Below, piece by piece: positions 57,839 through 64,000 of a stretch of DNA of 64,000 nucleotides. The DNA comes from Glandiceps talaboti (taxonomy: Eukaryota > Hemichordata > Enteropneusta > Spengelidae), in the NCBI RefSeq assembly GCF_964340395.1, contig NC_135567.1, forward strand, positions 3,684,899 to 3,748,898. Reading direction: 5' to 3'. A model generated the notes under the pieces. The model saw nothing but the letters and a program-made list of their open reading frames with translations, did no database searches and was not told the origin of the DNA. Position 1 is the first letter of the stretch. Each line of letters opens with the position of its first letter. A program made the translations under genes and the position numbers.

Positions 57839-59145
57839 AAGAGGTCAAGCATGTCCCCACGTTGGTGCTTTGCTGTTTTTGCTAGCTGAGATTATTGCTA
57901 GTGGACATGAGACTCTTCCAGATGATGCCTCCTGCACAGATGTCTTGTGCCCAGTGGCCATTACCCAAAAACAGCACATGTAACACCTAAAACCATGTGG
58001 GATGTGGAAATAAAGAAATTGTCTGTCAACAGAACATCAAATACAAAGGACTATGCACCACAAGTTGCTCCACAATTGAAGCCTGAAGACAATTATCAGC
58101 GAGTGCTTAAACTGGTATATGATGTTCAAAATGCAAATAAACAATCAGCAATGCCACCTGTTGTGAAAATAGTAGATGTTAATCATTTTCATGTTGACCA
58201 TTTACATTTACCAGAACCCACTATTGTGACAGACATGCCAGATTGTCATGAGTTTGACATCCCATTTTGTTAAGAGGAATCAATTGTGGCCTATCCATTA
58301 CCAGTCTACAAGCGCCATCATCAGAATGGTTTGATCAGAGAAAAAGAACAATTACAGGAAGTAAAGTATACAGAATCATGTCCTACTTGAAAAATCATAA
58401 AACAGATCCAAACAAGATAGTGAAAGACATTATTCAATATGAATTAGATTCAAATCTGAACACTAGTATTCCATCATTAGCCTAGGGAATAAAAAATGAA
58501 GACAAAGCTGTCAGTGATCTAAGTACAAAATGCAAGGATGTAAAGTTCACCAGACCAGGTTTACTTGTTTATCATACCAGGTTTACTTGTTCATGATACC
58601 AGGTTTACTTGTTTATCATACCAGGTTTACTTGTTTATTATACCAGGTTTACTTGTTCATTATACCAGGTTTACTTGTTTATTATACCAGGTTTACTTGT
58701 TTATCATACCAGGTTTACTTGTTCATGATACCAGGTTTACCTGTTTATTATACCAGGTTTACTTGTTCATTATACCAGGTTTACTTGTTCATTATACCAG
58801 GTTTACTTGTTCATGATACATACCCATATATTAGAGTTAGTCATGACAGGATTATTATCTGCTCATGTCATGACAAAAAGCTAGTCCATGTGGTTGACAA
58901 TGAAATCTTTGTAAAGAAAGATCAGTCTAGGGGCATAATTTTGAGCAAATAACTCTTCAGTTAGCATTGTCAAAGATAACTAGACCTGAAATGCTTGTCT
59001 GGTCAAAAGTGGGATACATTCATTGTTATTCCAGTTCAATTTGATGAAGTGTACTGAGAGAACACATTTTTTGATGATTACATTGTTCTGGAAATTCTGA
59101 CTGAAAGAGTCAAATTTGGATGAAAGTGATGGTAATGATTAGTAA
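57839..59145 (+). pseudogene. SWIM zinc-finger and YqaJ-like nuclease domain gene copy, decayed
   Basis: An acceptor (TTTTTTGCAG) precedes a frame reading RGQACPHVGALLFLLAEIIA. This is the second half (C-x-H) of a SWIM zinc finger as found in invertebrate SWIM-YqaJ proteins; the first C-x-C must lie in an upstream exon. A one-base shift near 57955 leads to TPKTMWDVEIKK and PQLKPEDNYQRVLKLVYDVQ. After a stop (58270) the YqaJ-like part begins with SSEWFDQRKRTITGSKVYRI, the usual W...R..RIT.S start of the family. Next are a stop at 58483 and GIKNEDKAVSDL, where the catalytic acid of G.(x)E is expected. A minisatellite then interrupts the frame at 58555-58818. Beyond it come YPYIRVSHDRIIICSC (SPDG changed to SHDR) and, near 59030, VIPVQFDEVY, ENTFFDDYIVLEILTERV. 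YqaJ proteins are lambda-exonuclease-type recombination nucleases, and fusions with SWIM occur as multicopy, often transposon-like genes in invertebrates. This copy is clearly dead. Confidence 0.65.
58555..58818 (+). repeat. 22-bp minisatellite, 12 copies, inside the YqaJ-like region
   Basis: CCAGGT starts a new unit every 22 bp, from 58555 to 58797, giving 12 units in all. The unit is CCAGGTTTACTTGTT plus YATNATA. Variation is limited to TAT/CAT, TCAT/TTAT/TGAT and one T-to-C change. The last unit runs on into the coding sequence (PGLLVHDTYPY), so the array grew from that coding window. Eleven extra units add 242 bp, which is not a multiple of three. Confidence 0.97.
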
Positions 59146-60559
59146 AAATTATTGAAAGATACTCATAATGTCTTTTGTCTACTTTGAGAATTGGGACCCT
59201 GAAGTGATGGAAAAATGAGTTGAAGAGAAACACCATACCACTTGGTGAAATAATTGTATATTTGTGTGTAAGCTTTTGAGTTGTAGATGACCATGATGAC
59301 TCATGATTCATTTTTAGCATTCAATGGACAAACTAACAAGATTCAAGTCCATCCAAAGTTCACAAAAATGCATTTATTTCTCCAGGAATGGTGTCCCCTT
59401 TTCTGGATTGGCACATTTAAAGAGGCATGGTTTGCAACTTCTATTTTTTTTTTTTTTTGGGGGGGAGGGTTCATTTTGGTTACTTATATGTACCACTGAC
59501 TGTAACTTGTCTAATGGCCAGTAATCCACATGCAAAGCCCATACCCTGTTACCTATTGTATGCTATACTATAACATAATATGACAGACCCCCACGGCCTC
59601 ACAATGGATGGTAGAGCATACACAATATATTTTCACGAGTGATTCGGTTTATTCTGCCACCGTATTTACACGAGTTAACCTGAAAATACAGCAGAATATA
59701 CCAAGTCACTCATGAAAATAACTTCTGTATGCTCTAGAGCACTTATATTACACTATGGCAAGGATTGTTTTCTTTCTTCCTACTATAAAATTGATGTACT
59801 GATTTGGTACCTAAGGGAGTGAACACACCATTCCTTGTACATGATGGACGTGTTGAAGGTGATCCTCAAATGTTGTATTACAATTGAGTATCTTCTAGAA
59901 ATAGTTCAACTATGTTGCAATTAAGAATAACCATAGTAGTTCATCATTCGCAGTTAATATCACCAATAAACCTATTCAAAAATCATCCCTACAAAACATA
60001 CATATTGTACCTGTATAACCCATTGTAATTAGCATTTGGTTACAAAAAAAATTCTTCATTCCACGAGATATGAAAATCGTGTGTTGCTACAGTGGACATT
60101 CTTTTAGAAAAGGTTTGAACCAGATTTAAACTGAGTGCCTCAAATAATGGCTAAATCATAGGTTTTTTGTTCCTAAAATGTACATACATTGTCGGAATGC
60201 AAATATCTGAGTTATAGCTAGCTTGTATGGCGTACAATTATAACTAAACATTAATTATGAAACCTTTTGAAATTTGACAAAAATTAGTAATGAACCATTA
60301 TGATTATAAACTACATCAGCTAAACAATCACTTCTTTACCATCAATGCATGTACTAAACAAGTCTCCATAGCAGATAAACCCCCCCCCTTCAAATGTGAC
60401 TAAATGGAGACACGATTTAAAAGAAATCGGTGGCAACAAATGAATAGTGCAAAGTGTCTGTGACAATGCAGGGTATTGCTAAATGTCAGTACCTGAACCT
60501 GAAGATCCAGATCTAGGTCAAAGGTCAATGTCTAAATTGATTGTCTAATCTTATTTGAA
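59146..60559. other. No gene seen
   Basis: No supported gene. It has a T/G run at 59446-59467 and a C-run near 60380. Confidence 0.4.
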
Positions 60560-60640
60560 TGGGTTTCTATGTATTACAGTTTTTGAGTTACAATTTTAAC
60601 TACAAATATGGCTCCATTCGGTGAAAGTGATATGACACCA
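60560..60640 (+). repeat. Family C dispersed repeat, partial
   Basis: CTATGTATTACAGTTTTTGA, ACTACAAATATGGCTCCATT and GGTGAAAGTGATATG match the start of family C at 23.6 kb. Confidence 0.5.
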
Positions 60641-60779
60641 AAGATAATGCTTGTGTATAATTCCTTAGGATATATCCTATTAATGCACACTTCAATTCAA
60701 TAAAATTTAGTACATACTCCAAACATAACTAATCACACATGTTCTGAAAACTTGATATAACTTCACATTCAACCTATGA

Positions 60780-61436
60780 TGTTATCTGTGCCATATACAC
60801 CATCATTTGGTTGTTTCTATGGAGTAGTCTTTTTTGCTAAGTAGATTCCCTTTCTTGGATATATATCTATATATATATATGTTGCTATGGATGAGTTCTT
60901 GTTGCTAGGCAAACAATGTGTGAGATCATTTCATTAATGTTTATTCACTTGCCTAACCATTGTTTTTGCAATATACACCATCGCTTGACTGTTGGTAAAG
61001 GTGTGTTCACATTGTTAGGCATATTTCCAAACATTTTTGAATAATTATTTACTTGCCTACCCATTCCTGCACTTATATTTGCATTACACGGCATCATTGA
61101 ACTGTAGCTAGGGGAGTGCTTTTTTTGCTATGCACATTTGCATACATATTTTGATGTTTAGGAGGAGGGCAGGTTGTAATCAAGCCAATTGTGTCCAAAT
61201 ATTTTCAACATTAACTGCAGAATAATACCACACCGAGTTTCAACCCCATTAACCACACAGTTTCAAGATATAAGATTTTGACCAAAATTAAGATTTTTAG
61301 ACCTAATTTGCATATCACTGATGGGATCATCATGTTATGAATACAGGTTCATCTACACCTTCCAAAATCCATTTCCAGTAAATTTCAGCCAAATCTGCTC
61401 AGTGGTTTTGGAATGAAAGATTTTTAATAACAATAA
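60780..61436 (+). mobile_element. Family A repeat, headless copy
   Basis: Four decayed units lie at about 60805, 60880, 60978 and 61090. The tail has CTGCAGAATAATACC, TTTTGACCAAAATTAAG and CCTAATTTGCATATCACTGA. It is directly followed by the head of the next copy at 61437, so two copies lie in tandem. Confidence 0.7.
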
Positions 61437-61775
61437 TGCCAATGGCGTTGTAGCACAACTGTCCAGTTTTTAAAAATGTTTATAATATGCACATGCTAGT
61501 CCGTGATAGGTATATGTGTTCATTCACTGAATGATTATCCAGTTGCCTATCCAACCCTGTTGTTACCAATGCAATATATGCAATCATTTGACTGTTGCTA
61601 TGGGCGTGATCATGTTGCTATACATATTTGCATACATTTTAAAAATATTTGGTCACTTGTCTATGAATCCCTGATGTATCTTTGTAATATACGTGATCAT
61701 TACGCAGTTGCTATGGGTGTGGTCTTGTTGCTAGGCACATTTACATACATTTTTTGAATTTTTGACATATCCATA
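61437..61775 (+). mobile_element. Family A repeat, tail-less copy
   Basis: The head TGCCAATGGCGTTGTAGCAC and AACTGTCCAG is followed by two units (CAATCATTTGACTGTTGCTA near 61580, GATCATTACGCAGTTGCTAT near 61693). It ends after GTTGCTAGGCACATTTACAT. Confidence 0.75.
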
Positions 61776-62944
61776 TATGCATCAGCTCAAAAAAACTGTC
61801 AAATGACACATTTTTTATTTTCAACACTTTAAAAGCTAAAGCATCACATGAGGGATGCAAACAACTGCGCCAAAGTTATGACTGTCAGTTAACAAGTATG
61901 CAAGTCAAAATCAATTGTTGAACACAACTTAAATATGTTTGTATTCTTCCAAATATTTCTTTCTTGCAGTAATCCAACACAGGATTTCAGTTACACTATG
62001 TTTAAAGCTATTAGATATAACTGACAAAATTATCTATTATAACATCTTTGTAAAAGACAGTAACAAACTATTGGAAAAGGTACAAGTACTGGATGCAGCT
62101 TTTATCAAAAGAGAAAAACATTTTTGAAAAGAATCAACAGCTGTGACCCTGTTATACATGTATTCTTACAGTTTTATAAGAATGAGATGACAGTAATATA
62201 TCATTGTTTATTTTGTGTACAGTATAATATGCTGAAGAACAGTCATAAGATTTTAGATTTGTTTTCAACCTCAGCTAGGATTGGTTTCACAAGAATATGT
62301 AATCCGCCAGTACTAACTAGTGTATTAATTCATCTTGACAGATATACTTTGGCTAATAATAAAAATGAAATAGTGCAAATATTGTGTTGTCGCACAACTT
62401 CATGTTCATGGCAATGATAGATAATATAATTTTGTGAAGATTTAAAGTTGTAACCAAAATAAAAAAATTATAACTAATTTGCATCATAATAATCCAGCCA
62501 TCCTATGTTGGAAGTGTATAGCAACATCCTAATCAAACTTTAAAGTGATGTGTCTACAAGGTTTTGTAGTCCTTTATTTTTTTTATCAATTTGTAACCAA
62601 GTCATACCAATGTAACAGGTTTGACATTCTTGGTTGTCTTATTGTAATTAAAGGCCAGCTACATTCAGTTTATATGGGTAGGTGATGAAACAGCTGTCTT
62701 ACAACATATTACATAATCAAGTCATAAACCAAACTGGTCACACTACACACTTTATAACTAGATGAAATAGTACAGTAAACATTATAGCTATTTAACAATA
62801 TACTGTTCTCAGCTAAGGAGGACATATCTACACATTCTCAACAAAGTTAAGCCCAATCTACTGGGTAATTTCAAAGTTGAAGATTTTTGAGGAAAAGCAT
62901 ACATTTCTTTTTACCTAATTTGAAGATCACTAATGAGATCACCA
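61776..62944. other. No certain gene; weak open stretch
   Basis: A frame at 62124-62417 has a somewhat protein-like run (ILDLFSTSARIGFTRICNPP). It is preceded at about 61975 by TTCTTGCAG. No family is recognised and the neighbouring frames contain stops. Nothing else seen. Confidence 0.25.
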
Positions 62945-63103
62945 TGTGCTTGAGATTCGATAGATCTTATGGCCAGAGGGCTTTTTCAGTGTGCTCACCC
63001 TCTCTGTGGCATTCACTTCCATTTGAAATGAGAAATATAATGACTGTTGACATTTTTAAACGTAGTTTAAAGACACATCTTTTTAGACAACATTTTAAGT
63101 GAT
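62945..63103 (+). pseudogene. LINE protein C-terminus fragment
   Basis: DRSYGQRAFSVCSPSLWHSL is followed by PFEMRNIMTVDIFKRSLKTH and LFRQHFK, then a stop at 63101-63103. YG.RAFSV..P.LWN.LP...R....F K..LKTHLF is the standard end of CR1/L2-group LINE ORF2 proteins. About 50 codons remain, in frame. Sequence before and after resembles family A tails, so this scrap lies inside or beside one of those. Confidence 0.85.
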
Positions 63104-63239
63104 TGATTTTAACTTGTCGGTTTTTATACATAGTGAATGTTGAATTTTCAGTCCGAAGTAAACAAGGCTGTGATCAGAGATAAGAGAATATTCAGTCCGA
63201 ACAGAATGAAGAATTTGATCAGTTTGATATACATATCTG

Positions 63240-63404
63240 CCTAGTAATTTTTTAGTTTAAATTTTTTGACCAAAAAATCACATTTTTTTACCCAAATCAT
63301 AGTGGTGATGTGATCATTTTGACTTGTACAATTTCCCAACTAGACACATAAGGTAATATACCCACCAATTATCACTCCAGCGGTTTTTGACTTTAAGTTG
63401 TTTA

Positions 63405-63461
<57 letters not shown>

Positions 63462-63539
63462 ACAGACAGACAGACATACATACATACATACATACATACA
63501 TACATACATACATACATACATACATACATACAGACAGAC

Positions 63540-63576
<37 letters not shown>

Positions 63577-63632
63577 CTTGAATAGTGATGCCTATAGCAC
63601 TATTGAACCTTATCAGTTCAGTTGTGCTAAAA
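63240..63632 (+). repeat. Family A right-end module with a long compound microsatellite
   Basis: GACCAAAAAATCACATTTTT, CAATTTCCCAACTAGACACA and CCAGCGGTTTTTGACTTTAA lead into (CA)n, (CATA)n and (CAGA)n at 63405-63576. The end is GCCTATAGCACTATTGAACC and TTCAGTTGTGCTAAAA. Confidence 0.8.
63405..63576 (+). repeat. Compound (CA)n-(CATA)n-(CAGA)n microsatellite
   Basis: About 50 bp CA, about 57 bp CATA and about 45 bp CAGA repeats. All frames over it are artefacts. Confidence 0.97.
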
Positions 63633-64000
63633 GATCTAATGAGTGTTCTTTAGCACTTGAACAGATTGTTTTAAATTTCGATCAATCATTCTCTTTATTT
63701 CAATTGGTCAAGAAGTAACAAAGAGTATTGAATTCAAAGGAATACATAAATTTTGGGAAGAGGGTGGCTCAGATAAGATGTCAAAAGGAGAAGGCAAGAC
63801 CTGTGGTGTCAGTATCATCAATGTGTATTAATCATGATGGAGATTCTACCTGTAGGTGTTTGTTAAATTAACCAAAACTTTGGATGAAAGACTTAATAAA
63901 AAGGACTATAATAATAAATCACAACAGACACAATTGTTGAAAGGTTTGTCTCTGACAGAGTGTGAACTAAAAGTGTTGACTAGGACTACATGAAAGATAT
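63633..64000. other. No certain gene
   Basis: A weakly protein-like plus-strand frame (FGKRVAQIRCQKEKARPVVS) ends near a donor-like CCTGTAGGTG at about 63848. Too short to call. Confidence 0.25.

Noticed and set aside
58530-58952. 140-residue repeat protein (YQVYLF/IPGLLV)
   Set aside because: It is the 22-bp minisatellite read through its three phases. Only the part after 58819 reflects the ancestral YqaJ-like frame.
63314-63718. Cys-Val/Tyr and His-Thr repeat proteins
   Set aside because: Translation of the compound CA/CATA/CAGA microsatellite.

Overview
The window is a piece of a metazoan nuclear genome. It is AT-rich and gene-poor, and it is crowded with retrotransposon remnants, short dispersed repeats and microsatellites. 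The only gene pieces are single intron-bounded exons. The mix of L2/CR1-type LINEs, a LINE whose ORF1 carries a PHD finger, a Penelope-like remnant, SWIM/YqaJ relatives and a PB1/coiled-coil gene copy fits a marine invertebrate, perhaps a deuterostome such as a hemichordate or amphioxus. The sequence alone does not settle the species. There are no bacterial-style operons, RNA genes or CRISPR arrays.

The best host-gene evidence is on the minus strand. Two 99-base exons (72-170 and 31597-31695) each encode exactly one 33-residue ankyrin repeat, and each is bounded by AG/GT splice signals in phase 0. If they belong to one gene, most of 171-31596 is intron. That intron would hold a 53-bp satellite array of about 6.15 kb (16955-23110, about 116 copies, with internal higher-order repeats), a broken PB1/zinc-finger/coiled-coil gene copy (10931-12704), several LINE remnants and a Penelope-like remnant (27770-28610). 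Exons in between that I failed to see are possible.

From 33.5 to 40.1 kb lies an old LINE. Its ORF1 half (PHD finger, coiled coil) and its RT half are separated by about 2.5 kb of unrelated DNA with inverted, related ends, and no endonuclease is visible. The best-preserved RT (42049-43245) is an L2-like element. Other LINE pieces are at 5289-6606 (inserted into another repeat, with a 4-bp target duplication), 8258-9175, 24985-25820, 44533-45056, 55513-55680 and 62945-63103.

One abundant family, called family A here, recurs at least nine times. One copy (57019-57605) has perfect 11-bp terminal inverted repeats, and other copies carry internal units of about 107-115 bp and a (CA)n block near one end. 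Other pairs of repeats (families C and D, and the inverted pair at 50.4/52.2 kb) fill much of the rest.

From 46 to 59 kb the plus strand holds several exon-like stretches of unknown identity, then a decayed SWIM zinc-finger plus YqaJ-nuclease-like gene copy (57839-59145). Inside it, a 22-bp coding window has been amplified into a 12-copy minisatellite. No stretch encodes a complete, intact, recognisable protein. Assignments rest on reading motifs by eye; no database search was possible.
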